Position numbers and translations under genes: made by a program. Below, piece after piece: positions 33,676-43,676 of a DNA stretch of 64,000 nt. The notes beneath the pieces were generated by a model. It made no database searches. It saw only the letters and a program-made list of their open reading frames with translations, and was not told where the DNA came from. This stretch comes from Xanthostigma xanthostigma. Its lineage: Eukaryota; Arthropoda; Insecta; Raphidioptera; Raphidiidae. Within the stretch, counting starts at the first letter, position 1; each line of letters opens with the position of its first letter. The stretch lies in the NCBI GenBank assembly GCA_963575645.1, contig OY754468.1, positions 21,290,465 through 21,354,464 on the forward strand. Direction: 5' to 3'.

Positions 33676-33831
33676 AAGTTTGTTCCAAGCAGCCAGGAAA
33701 CGGTGACGAATCCGTCACTCGCATGCGCAGTAGCTAAACGTGTTCCAAAACCGACACAAACAACTTCGTTTTAGATACTGCGCATGCGGGTGACGGTTTC
33801 GTTACCGTTTGCTGGCTGCTTGGACAAACTT
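33676..33831. repeat. MITE, 156 bp, with about 64-base TIRs
   Basis: The ends are AAGTTTGTTCCAAGCAGCCA and the complement of TGGCTGCTTGGACAAACTT. The arms continue through CACTCGCATGCGCAGTA and TACTGCGCATGCGGGTG. The centre is about 25 bases. TGAT occurs on both sides, but the exact boundary is ambiguous. No coding sequence. Confidence 0.7.
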
Positions 33832-33865
33832 GATGTAACGAATGTCAATTTTTTGGTCTACGCGA

Positions 33866-34006
33866 CTGTAAATATCTGTCGCCGATATTGAATGCGAATG
33901 CGAATATTTAGTTTTCAAATCTGGCGACATTTGTCCAAGGTTAAAATTTGACAGCTGAGTGGCCGCACACATTTGTAGTGGTTCTGAATACTAGGTCGAT
34001 TAATTA
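33866..34006 (+). repeat. Dispersed repeat lacking the insertion seen at 62.6 kb
   Basis: AATATCTGTCGCCGATATT, TTTAGTTTTCAAATCTGGC, TGACAGCTGAGTGGCCGC and TGTAGTGGTTCTG appear in the same order around the family 4 copy at 62600-63420. Here they are nearly contiguous, so this is the empty-site version. It is itself interrupted on the right by Helentron copy B. TAAATATTCGCATGAATTTT near 34970 mirrors its left part and may be its other end. Confidence 0.5.
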
Positions 34007-34361
34007 TTAGTACCTGGGTGACCGAGCTTTGCTCGGAAAGTTAAATAAAATACTGATATTCAAATACGTATTTATTTTAAGTCTCACTTGGATAGTAATT
34101 AAAGATTAACTGTCATAATATTTTGAAAACAATTGTTTAATTGTTTGTATAAAATTCCAAAACCTACTTACAATATTTAAGTATTTCCATACGTCAAAAA
34201 ATTGATTTTTATAATGATAAAATTTGTAAGGAAACGATTTTTTCGAGAGATGAGACCTAGCTAAAACGATTTTTTGCCCCCAAAATCCCTTTTCAGTAAA
34301 TTTCATCCAAATCGTTAGGGCCGTTTTCGAGAAAATATTTAGGGACCTAATAATATAGGGA
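34007..34361 (-). mobile_element. Non-autonomous Helitron/Helentron, copy B
   Basis: Read on the minus strand it starts TCCCTATATTATTAGG and ends CCGAGCAAAGCTCGG, TCACCCAGGTACTAA. It is colinear with 8770-9165 but lacks the first roughly 40 bases after the start. The 66-residue minus-strand frame at 34106-34306 is in repeat DNA. Confidence 0.75.
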
Positions 34362-34446
34362 TTAGGTCTAAAGATTTATAATCTAACTTTCGGCCCGGTC
34401 CGGCTTCGCTCGAATTTGTAGGTTGCCACCGTTTTTTCGTCGACAA
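34362..34446 (-). mobile_element. Helentron 3' fragment
   Basis: The minus strand reads GACGAAAAAACGGTGGCAAC, CTACAAATTCGAGCGAAGCC and GGACCGGGCC, the 3' module shared with 20440-20587 and 45283-45551. It abuts copy B end to start, a tandem arrangement common for Helentrons. Confidence 0.6.
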
Positions 34447-35655
34447 AATTGATATCCACTAAAAGCGCCTAACAATAAAATAGGTATAGTAAGCTATCCT
34501 TAAAATATACATATACATATGCCATCGCGGACTTTTCTGGAGACATATATAAAAGAGGAACAATTCCACCATACATTAATTGTTTTGTAATATCTCAAAG
34601 GGATTAGGCTTTGATAAAAGCTCTCAGTCGGCTTGATTTTTTCCTACTTCTTCAACAATCGTCGTCATATTTCAACTAATATTCACGAATTATACATACA
34701 AAAGTTTGTCTTGAATCACTCTGTCTATTGATGAAAACCGTATGAAAAAACCATTTGGTAGTTTTTGAGTTTATCGCGTTTAGACAGACGCGGCGGAGGG
34801 ACTTTGTTTTATAATAATACGTAGTGATGTTAAAGCAAAGGCTGATAAAAGATATAATTTCAATTTTCAAGGTTATCTTAGCGGAGAAACGTGTTATTTA
34901 AAAAAAAGGAGTAAGAAAAAAAAACTTAAAATAATTATTTTTTCTTAAATTGATATTTGCTAAATATTCGCATGAATTTTGCGAATACGAACGCAAATGT
35001 TACATAACTAGTGTGCATGATGCCAAAATAGTATCACAAACACTCGCATTTTTTTAATAATAAATCAGATGACGCGACAATATTCAATGAGTCTTGTCAA
35101 AGCAATACATAGAAACTCCGAACTACCATATCCATTGTGATTTACTGCTAATCATACTTTTTGAAATCTAGTTCTTTTTATGTGAATTTTAAAATTTAGC
35201 AATTAAAATCAGATATACCTACATGGAATTTAAATTTATTACATTCATTTTTCAATGATAGAGTTAAAATATTGCATATACATCTATTAGTTTTCAAACA
35301 CAAAGTTTTTAGTTTATTTTTCGCTGGCCATTAAAATAATATGGAGTTCGATTCAAATCGCCAAATTAAAAATAGAAAAAAAAGCAACCACAAATATCAT
35401 TAATAAATTTATTAATTCGACTGTTGCACGAATATGTCGAACGTTCATACTGAACCGATTAATTGGTTTCTAAAAAACAAAGAGGCAACTTGGACAAAGA
35501 ATGTGTTTTTGTACGGTTGAACATTGAATAATGTTTTGGCTATTCAGATACTAATCTGTTTCTCACATAATATTTATCATACCGCCAAATTTAATGAAAT
35601 GCAGGTCCGTACCGACAACTGAGTAATTAGATTTAATAATATTGTGAATTTTTGA
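34447..35655. other. Unassigned AT-rich stretch
   Basis: AAAAAAGGAGTAAGAAAAAA near 34900 recurs near 63515, in the same order relative to the repeat at 33866, so parts may continue that repeat. No gene supported. Confidence 0.3.
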
Positions 35656-36033
35656 AGTGAAAACCACTTTAGCGGCGTTGTACACTTATTTGTAATGGGT
35701 AAAAAATGTTAAACTCGCGTCAGGACAAGTAAGAACTGGGTGAGACTCTCTAAGTGATAGTAATTGCCAGATACTTTTTATACAACGTTAGACATCTAGC
35801 GTTGAAATATCGTACATAAAAATGCAATCTATGATACAAACCAAGAGAAAACTTTTTTACCGGCGTTGTACACTTTTTTTGTAATGGGTAAAAAATTATA
35901 TAACTCGCGTCAGGACAAGTAAGAACTGGGTGAGACTCTCTAAGTGATAGTAATTGCCAGATACTTTTTATACAACGTTAGACATCTAGCATTGAAATAT
36001 CGTACATAAAAATGCAATCTATGATACAAACCA
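35656..36033 (+). repeat. Recent tandem duplication, two units of about 188 bp
   Basis: CGGCGTTGTACACTT starts at 35673 and again at 35861. Both units then share TAATGGGTAAAAAAT, CTCGCGTCAGGACAAGTAAG, AACTGGGTGAGACTCTC and ATGCAATCTATGATACAAAC with few differences. The high identity indicates a recent event. No open frame. Confidence 0.8.
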
Positions 36034-36109
36034 TTTTGATCAACAATTCGTAAGACGTTAATATTCAAGTTTTCACTTTCGCCGGCACTCCCGGAGTGCA
36101 AAGGGGTTT

Positions 36110-36520
36110 TTTAAATAAAACTTCTTTAGGCGCGACTTGAGAATTACACAAATATTTTTTCGGACGGAAGTAACGTTCAGTAAAGTCTACAGTTTGTTTG
36201 CGCAATTTCCGCCATTTAAAGACATCGACTGACAGATGGCGGCATCAAAACGGATCTATAGAAACCATCTTGAACGAAAGGTGAAATATCGCTACGGATG
36301 CAAACCAATTTTGTGATCGGCCGAAGAGCTGGTGAAGTGGTCGACGGAACGCATTTATAATTTGCATGAAATACGTACAGCTGGCCCAAAATATTCTAAC
36401 ATTGTATTTTATTGTGACTATCCACGTGATTTATATGGTGTTATTTTAAGTTTAATTTTTTTTATAATATCTGTCACAACCGTCAAAGAAGTTTTACTTC
36501 AATCGAGGACAGTTGAATAA
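36110..36520 (+). repeat. Dispersed element, same family as 6835-7140, copy 2
   Basis: It runs AAACTTCTTTAGGCGCGACT, TTTTTTCGGACGGAAGTAAC, CATCGACTGACAGATGGCGG and ends AAGAAGTTTTACTTCAATCG. The 62-residue frame at 36332-36520 covers the 3' part and is not recognised. Confidence 0.6.
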
Positions 36521-36783
36521 ATTTTTGTAAAAACAAAATGTCGTTAGAAATATTTTTTAAAGTTCCCTTGTTTAATATGTTACAATTCTTCAAAATATAT
36601 TTTGATTTAAGTACTGTTTGGAAAACGTTACTACAAAAATGTAATGTGCTTTAGTTCTCATAGCTTCTTAAACTGGTTATTACAGAGTAATAACCAATAA
36701 TTCATTTTGCAAATAGGTATAGAATGCAAAAGATTATGCACAAACGTGCAGATCGAACGCTACCAAATCAAACACTTGCTTAA

Positions 36784-37192
36784 AGGTCGCCTCACAAGAG
36801 GCTGGTTTTACCGCTAGATTCCTTATTAGATTTGGCTGCTAGGTTTCAAGCATACTGCTGGATTTCAAAATAGATTTTATATGTTTGCTCCACACGATGC
36901 GAGTTTTGAAGATGGGTTTGATGCGCGCGCAGTGACAGTTCGAATGTTACCAAAAGTGAGCGTTTATTGTTTCTGAGCAGAACATAGGTTCTATGACGCC
37001 ATATTTGTCTGTGGGCGTTTGTTTTCTGCTCGGTTCTTGATCAAAGCCAGCAGGGAACGAAAAATAACCCCAAGTTCTAATTTTGAAATCCAGCTTGTAA
37101 CAACGCACACGAGTCCGCATTGACGTCATTTCCATACTCGTAGCCAGCACAAGTTCCAGCAGTGACAAAACCAGCCTCCTGTGCAGCGGCCT
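36784..37192. mobile_element. PIF/Harbinger-like MITE
   Basis: The termini are AGGTCGCCTCACAAGAGGCT and the complement of AGCCTCCTGTGCAGCGGCCT, flanked by TAA at 36781-36783 and 37193-37195, the PIF/Harbinger duplication. An inner inverted pair is GCTGGATTTCAAAAT. A shorter relative lies at 50412-50670 (both contain GCGCGCAGTGACAGTT and GGGCGTTTGTT). Minus-strand frames at 36947-37289 are shadows. Confidence 0.7.
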
Positions 37193-37450
37193 TAACATTT
37201 TGGGAACTTCTAGTGTGTTGTATCAACTCGCTTTCCTTATCTTGATTTCTTTGACTGGTTATTAAAAACAAAATCATTCCGTTTAGCAAACAGATATGAA
37301 ATCCAACAAAAACGTAAAGTTAGAATCGAATACCTACTAGCAAATCAAAAACAGTTGTGTGGTTTTAAGAAACCACGACGCAAGTGAAACTTTTATTGGA
37401 TTGTAGACACTTATCCATCACGATTAATTATAAACAACAATATTCACATG
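37193..37450. other. Unassigned stretch
   Basis: No supported feature. Confidence 0.25.
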
Positions 37451-37870
37451 AATACACGAATAAAAACATGTAAACACTGTACAGAACTTGCCCGCATGAC
37501 AGACTGACTATGTGTTATACATACTACACGGTCAGCTGATGCTAACCATGGGCGCCGCCATATTGGCCTTGGCTGCTCTACCGAGCGCCTACTCCGAACG
37601 CCTTTCACTTTACCCCTACTCTGCGGCCGCCTGTAATGCGACATGCAACAGACGGCCAGAAAAATTCGGGGCGATAGAATAAAAGTTTCACTTTAAAAAT
37701 GCCTTGCTTAACTCGCGTGTTTGTCTCGTAACTTGGCAGTAAATACAGCCCTGATGAGCGACACTGTATCGGTCTCATTACAAATAGAAGCCGTTTGACA
37801 GCCCTGCCAGTAGCCGTGACAAGAGTGACGAAGCTACTGCAAGCGAACAAGCCTGCGCCTCTATTAGCCA
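37451..37870. other. GC-elevated island
   Basis: This stretch contains CCATGGGCGCCGCCATATTG, a NotI-like GCGGCCGC and many CG pairs, in contrast to AT-rich flanks. Overlapping frames exist on both strands (minus 37444-37644 and 37605-37871; plus 37548-37682). It could be a promoter or first exon, or a GC-rich repeat. GCCATATTGG resembles a YY1/Pho-type core. Nothing is decisive. Confidence 0.3.
37548..37682 (+). CDS. Small ORF, 44 residues, signal-peptide-like (speculative)
   Basis: An ATG in good context (AACCATGG) opens MGAAILALAALPSAYS, a short hydrophobic stretch like a signal peptide. It is followed by a 28-residue remainder with two cysteines (AACNATCN) and a stop. It lies in the GC-rich island. 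It could equally be chance in GC-rich DNA, since long frames also exist on the opposite strand. No homologue is known to me. Confidence 0.12.
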   Translation: MGAAILALAALPSAYSERLSLYPYSAAACNATCNRRPEKFGAIE

Positions 37871-39160
37871 CATGAGCTGGGAGAATGTCAATGGTATAAT
37901 TTGCATGTTACATATCGCAAATTTTTAATGTCACATTTGCATAGAAGATTATTATCGGCTCTAGGTAATGAACTGAAACATGACCAAAACACCTATACCC
38001 GTAATACATAGGTAATGTACTTATATGCATGTATACCTGTGTAACCCATAACTAACCGTACTCACTTATTATAGTGGCACTTAATCTTAGACTATACTCA
38101 AAGTGCTATTAACATCGACCACGTTGGATGTTATTCAAAGCGAAAACAATGAATGCACTTATCATACCACTAAATAGTCGCAACGAATTTATTTATGTTT
38201 ATCACGATATTTGCGTTGACAAATAAAATTAACTGCGTTGTTTCCCGCATCTATTTGTCTTATAAAATTAGATGTCACTGGCATTGTTATTTGGCGATGT
38301 GAAAAACAAGTTAAATATCTAAAGTTTCAGGAAAATTGTAATTGCAAGTCACTCTTTTATGGAAAATATTGTTGGTGTTGTATGTTTTTTTCCAAGTGTA
38401 TAAGCTTTCACGGCCGGCCTTGTTCCAAATCTTCTTGGTTACCTCACGAGCCTATAGTTAAAAGTTCACTACGTCTGATGTTCATCTTCCCATAGAGCAA
38501 GAGCTACTATGTATACATAACAAAACCATAATTATTCACGAATTTTTTTATATTTTGCGATATCCTCCTTTCGCCGGCGCTCCTGATAGTAAGTATATGT
38601 AAATAGTTCCATGAACGTATTGAGACGACAACGCCTTAGAATGTCCAAATGAAGGCACTTTATTTCTTGACATAACAGACCGTCTATTGTACCTAGAGGG
38701 CAGTAAACACGTCACTTTCATGACTGTGTACCATGTATACTGAACAATCTGCATACCACTGTACGTAATAACCAGTTTGAATCACAAGGCACTATTACCA
38801 ACGGACCTAGCGTCCATATCACAAACGGACGCAATATTATGGATCTACAGTAGACTCCCTCTAAATGCAGGACATGAAAAAGTCATAATCTTGTTAAAAA
38901 AATCCGTCTCGACTATCAGGAAGTACCTACCTATACAAAAAAACCACGGAGAACCTAAATCACCATCATTTCAGCGTTCTTCGCCACACGTTTCTTAATT
39001 GCGGCACAATAAAAGCCAACCAGATTGTTCATTTGTGCTTTTTTGCTTAAAATAACATCAAGAACATAGCCCTTGAATGGCAGAAAGACTTCGTATATGA
39101 CCCTGTATATTCGGAATTTATAAAAAGGATTAATTTTTGAAAAAATAAACATATTATGCC
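37871..39160. other. Unassigned stretch
   Basis: The frame at 38238-38495 has several Cys residues but no recognisable zinc-finger spacing. The frames at 38548-38754 (minus) and 38777-38998 are unrecognised. Confidence 0.3.
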
Positions 39161-39672
39161 GGCACTTCACATGGCTATTTGTATTTGTGTATTTGGCATA
39201 TTTGGCAAACAATTACCAAGTGTGGAGGGTCTATTTGACAAAATGTTGGCCTTATTTGCCTATTTGACAAATAAGGCCAATACCAAATACGCGTTACCGT
39301 GCGCTTGTCGGTTTTTCGAGGCACATCAAAGGAGTCAAATAGGCAAATATAGCAAATAAACCGTCCACACAATGGCTATATTCAGAAGCGCACGCGCCGT
39401 GAACCTGTACGGACGTGCAGTATTTTTGTGTCTGTGCTGTGAGCGAGAACTGGAACAATTACTATTGAAAATGAATTAGGACAATGAAACAGTGCTAAAA
39501 TTCCTGGAATTTTGAACCTGCGTTCTGCTGCCAAATGTTTGTGGTTTGCTATTTGACTGATATGTGTGGATGGTCGTATTTGCCTCTATTTGCATGTTTG
39601 TCTTGAACGTCATATATTTTGCCAAATACAACAAACACCCAATAGCGAACACAAATAGCCATGTGAAGTGCC
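39161..39672. mobile_element. TIR element, 512 bp
   Basis: It starts GGCACTTCACATGGCTATTT and ends with the complement AAATAGCCATGTGAAGTGCC. The interior repeats TTTGCCTATTTGAC-like and GGCAAATA-like strings near both ends, so subterminal repeats are present. No transposase; the overlapping frames at 39156-39372 run along the left end. Termini starting GGC are compatible with PIF/Harbinger, but no TWA duplication is seen. Confidence 0.65.
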
Positions 39673-40386
39673 ACCTTTAAGTATAAATTTATGTATTCAC
39701 TATTTTACATCGTATATGTTCATCTATCTTTTTCAAAAATATTTTTTATGCAAGCCTTACGGTCAGGTTACAGTTTTCACACGCATGCGAAGTCTTAATG
39801 CATTTTAAAATGAGATTTGCATAAAAGAATATATCATCACCGTGCCAATATTTTAATGCTTCGGTTACATTAAGAATTTATACACCTGCAGTTCTTATCA
39901 AATCTTTTTATTACTATAATTAGTTTTGTGAAGTTAATTAATGCAATTCGTTTTATACTGGTTATGATTAACTTGTTACTGTATTCTTATCGCACTTTGT
40001 GGTCCCATAATTACTACGAAATAAGGACCCAGCTCAACACAATATTAAGTTGTATATTAAATAAAACTCATTATATTTTTTCATGGATTGCTTTCATCAA
40101 AAAGCACGCAACTCATCAACAGCAAATGAAACTTTTGGGACTTATAGGATAACTAATAATAAGACATTAATTAGTAAATCGCAATTATGAAATATAAAAA
40201 AAAATAATAATAAATCATCGCGGTATGCATTCAAATGTTAATTAATTATTTTAATTAAATTCAACAAAACCTGTGCTTAAGAGAAAAATATTTATTAAAT
40301 CAACTAAGCCATTAAGAAAAAAACATGTCTATAGGTATAGGTATTCTGTGAATTACTTTTTCTTCGTTTGAAATTAACTTTTCTTA
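39673..40386. other. Unassigned AT-rich stretch
   Basis: Frame 39928-40152 has no family features. Confidence 0.3.
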
Positions 40387-41394
40387 TCACCGAACGTAGG
40401 TAGTTATTTATTCGGTTCATGTGTTCTTAAGGTAACTATTCCTCCGAATAAATAGCGATAATTCAATTCACCAAGGATAATTATGTTTACTGCAGATATA
40501 AATCTATTCTGATCAAATTAGCGGGTATAAACATTTATTCGCCTGAGAAAATATTAATGGCCGCCACATAGATTATAATACCTAACCTATAAACGTGGAG
40601 TATTATATCTGCAGTTTGTTCTTGTGAATTTATTAAAATGTTCTTTATTAACCTTTTGTGAAGTGTATAGCTGTAAAACATTAAAGTTAGTGGAAGTTAT
40701 GTGTGCAATTGGGTTAGGATAAAACATTATTATTTTAATGAAACTTTTTTTGACGTTTACACTAACGCCATCGGTCGTATTTTTGGGTGAACGTCAAATT
40801 ATTCAACAAAAAGATCAAGGAGTACAGTGAGTGTATAATTATTCTTAAACTATCTTTCTACCTGATATTTTGATTCAGTGGCGGATCCAGGATTACGGCA
40901 AGGGGGGGGGGGTCTTGAAAAATGTTTACTCCTTTTTTTCGAAAAATGTTTTTCCAATTGATATGCAGTTTTTTGAGATCATTTTGTATATATAAATTAT
41001 TCCATAGTGTATTATGTACATGCGAAGTTCAAGTCAATTCTACCAACACACTCGTTTATATGAAATACAATAAAATGAATTCTATCTTTACAATAAGAGC
41101 AACATGTTCAATAAAATAAAAAAAAATTGATGTGAACCAAAGCTACATTGATTTTGATGTATTCTGCAATTCCTGAGGCTTTTTGAAAAAAGTTTGGAGA
41201 ATTTCGTCCTCAATTAGATCAATTTTATGGTGAATGGCGCAGTAAGATTTTAATTTGGGATTTTTGATTCTCTAGAAGGGGGGGGGTTTGAACCCGAAAC
41301 CCCCCCCCCCCCGTGGATCCGCCACTGTTTTGATTGGTGAATTGAAACTAAATTTTATTCTAACAAATAAATTTCTTCCAAGATTAGTAACTAA
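40387..41394. mobile_element. CAC...GTG-terminated element, copy 2
   Basis: It is colinear with 10910-11880 from TCACCGAACGTAGGTAG through AAACGTGGAGTATTATATCT, TGTGTGCAATTGGGTTAGGA and GGAGTACAGTGAGTGTATAA to CCAAGATTAGTAACT. The final TTCGGTG is lost. It has the 130-base internal segment once, not twice, and holds a hAT-type insertion (40876-41327) that copy 1 lacks. Confidence 0.65.
40876..41327. mobile_element. hAT-type MITE inserted in copy 2
   Basis: The termini are CAGTGGCGGATCCAGG and its complement GTGGATCCGCCACTG. TTTTGATT precedes (40868-40875) and follows (41328-41335) it, an 8-base hAT duplication. Copy 1 of the host element has the single unfilled site TTTTGCTT, confirming the boundaries. 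A G run follows the left terminus and a C run precedes the right one. The 65-residue frame at 40922-41119 is not a transposase. Confidence 0.85.
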
Positions 41395-41750
41395 TGACTT
41401 GAAATACATACTATTTTTGCAAAATTTATTTCAGTGAAATATGTATGTTCTTCAACATATGATAGAAAATATACCTTCTTTACCATAGTTACCGTAGCTA
41501 GTGAAAAACGCAAATACATATTATAAAACATTAATTTATCATCAGAATCAATTATTTGAAATTAATGGATTAGCTGTTTTAATAGCATGATGTTCTGTAT
41601 CAACTTGAAAATAAATTAAAAATATTGCTAGTCTCTAGATACAAAAGTAATCCTTGATTTTAATTCTCCGTTAGTAAATCTAAAATTTCAAACCCTACTC
41701 TATTATAGTGATTACGTCCGTTCTTATTATTTATAAATGGGTAAATGTGT
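41395..41750. other. Unassigned AT-rich stretch
   Basis: No supported feature. Confidence 0.3.
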
Positions 41751-41952
41751 CTAATAGTACTAACAGACGGTCGAACTTGGTTCGAAGCGGACAGCGGATC
41801 TGGTCCGCTCCGTACCAAATCTGTTCGTCTGTACAGTAGTCTGCGTGTCCGCCCGGTTCGATGGGAACAGATTCGGTCGTCTGTTGCAAGATCCGCCGTA
41901 CCATGTCCGTTGTCGGACCGGACCAAGTTCGAGCGTGTGTTAGCACTATTAG
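41751..41952. repeat. MITE, about 202 bp, GC-rich, long TIRs
   Basis: The left end is CTAATAGTACTAACAGACGG and TCGAACTTGG. The complement of the right end is CTAATAGTGCTAACACACGC and TCGAACTTGGTCCG. Most of the element pairs with itself (GCGGATC..., ...GATCCGC). Three overlapping frames of 87-99 residues on both strands are by-products of the GC-rich hairpin. Confidence 0.7.
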
Positions 41953-42988
41953 TAAGCAAAACATTTCGAAGTTATATAATATTTCAAATGCCACATAACA
42001 TTTCGGTGGCGGCCGTCAGTTGGTAATGGAAGGGTTGGCAATTAAATCAAACCACAGTAATTTGACCTAAGCTTTATACACGCACATGCAGTTATAATTT
42101 GCATGCATGGTCTGTACTGCCGCCTTACCACCGCTCACTGGACACTGGACACACTACAGAGCCATCACGCCAAGCCGTCAGCATCTATCATTAAGTCAAA
42201 CCCACAGGGAACACCGGTCCGGTTAGACTGGTGTAGCAGGGCAACATATGGGGTAAGGAACGGACATTATGTTGAAGGGGACCCTGTCCCAACTGCGATA
42301 TTGATTGTGTTACGGGACGTTGCTATTACGAAAACCACTATAGATATAATCGTTTTAGTAAAATTTTTATGAATGCACTGCACGTATAGCAAATTCCGCT
42401 GAATAATCTAATAATATTCTGTCGAATAACCCTTACTTCACAGTCAGAAACAAAACCTCATCATAAAGCAAAACGCGCGACTCGAATCGACTAGGGAACG
42501 GTACGGAACTATCGAATTTTATACTAAAATAAATGACAGTCTACACATTCTATTCTACAACCACATAATTAATAGAGTTTGGTATAACCAATCCGATACG
42601 AGCTTTGATTTATTTTTGTGTATATTCGTACTAATTTATTCCCAATTTTGCGTGACCAAATGTTCTAATATTTTGGTAATGTTTTTACCATATTTACCTA
42701 CTATTTTTGTTGGTGTATTTTTTAATTTCTGTCAGTTAATGTAGATTCTAGAGAGTGTCTACCATTCAGTAGAATAAAAACACTGTAGTGAACTACCCTG
42801 CAGTTTCTGTAATTTCTCGGTTCTTCACATTATTAGAGCACTTCTGATTGAACTTAACATACAGATGATTCAGAAGTAGACGCAGAAAAAATGTGGATAT
42901 AATGAAGAGAGCACGTTAGCTTGGTTAAACTAATTTTATATTATTTTCCCGACGCTTATGAAAACTATCAGCAACAAAAATGGTGGTG
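41953..42988. other. Unassigned; GC-richer part at 42000-42370
   Basis: An 89-residue frame at 42103-42372 has no recognisable domain. The rest is AT-rich without features. Confidence 0.3.
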
Positions 42989-43179
42989 TTTTTTTTTTGT
43001 AAATTGATGAATCACGTCAATATAAAAAGATGAAACACCAGCTGCATGCACGAAAAAGTGTAACGTTCCTAACGTTCCGCCTGACCCTGTGCGTGATTAT
43101 TAAATATGATATTCGAGCGGAATACGTTATCACGTAAAACTATCGTCCGTAAACCGACTTTACAGACAACCAATTTTTT
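42989..43179. repeat. Minisatellite-bearing element, family 4, copy 2
   Basis: A short copy: AACACCAGCTGCATGCACGA, then two TAACGTTCC units (43061-43078), GCCTGACCCTGTGCGTG, then CGTTATCACGTAAAACTATC to ACAACCAATTTTTT. The left ACGTGATAACGT is absent and the interior is mostly deleted. Confidence 0.7.
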
Positions 43180-43310
43180 ATTTGATCAATAAATTAAACA
43201 TTATGTAATGGTGTTATTTCAAGTTACGTACAAATTATCCGATGTATAGCTGCGTATGCGTAATAAAAATATAAACGTATCTAATATTATTCTTAAAACG
43301 CAAGACAATA

Positions 43311-43496
43311 AGGCCTAGTTTATATGAGAGGCGTTCAACGCGCGTTGGCCCAACGCGCGTTTACAGTTTCTATACAATTGTATAGAACTGTTTATATGGT
43401 AACGCGCGTTCAACGCGCCACCAACGCGCGTTATCATATAAACAGTTCTATACAATTGTATAGAAACTGTAAACGCCTCTCATATAAACTAGGCCT
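43311..43496. repeat. CG-rich palindromic MITE, unit 1
   Basis: It runs from AGGCCTAGTTTATATGAGAG to its complement. Inside are nested palindromes: AACGCGCGTT several times and CTATACAATTGTATAG twice. The left arm has about 24 bases (CAACGCGCGTTGGCCCAACG...) that the right arm lacks. CG dinucleotides are very frequent against an AT-rich genome. A 91-residue frame spans both units and has no biological meaning that I can see. Confidence 0.75.
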
Positions 43497-43497
43497 A

Positions 43498-43676
43498 AGG
43501 CCTAGTTTATATGAGAGGCGTTCAACGCGCGTTGGCCCAACGCGCGTTTACAACTTCTATACAATTGTATATAACTGTTTACATGATAACGCGCGTTGAT
43601 GGCGCGTTGAACGCGCGTTATCATATAAACAGTCCTATACAACGCGCGTTGAACGCCTCTCATATAAACTAGGCCT
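43498..43676. repeat. CG-rich palindromic MITE, unit 2
   Basis: Same family as unit 1 and separated from it by one base. Here the right arm keeps AACGCGCGTTGAACGCCTCT but has lost one CTATACAATTGTATAG module. The outer flanks read CAATA and TAGAT, so a TA duplication is possible. The two units either inserted next to each other or arose by tandem duplication and then diverged. Confidence 0.75.

Noticed and set aside
41660..42026. Three overlapping frames of 87-99 residues
   Set aside because: Both strands of a GC-rich self-complementary MITE; mutually exclusive.
43324..43599. 91-residue plus-strand frame
   Set aside because: Produced by the CG-rich palindromic units; its internal repetition follows the DNA repeats.
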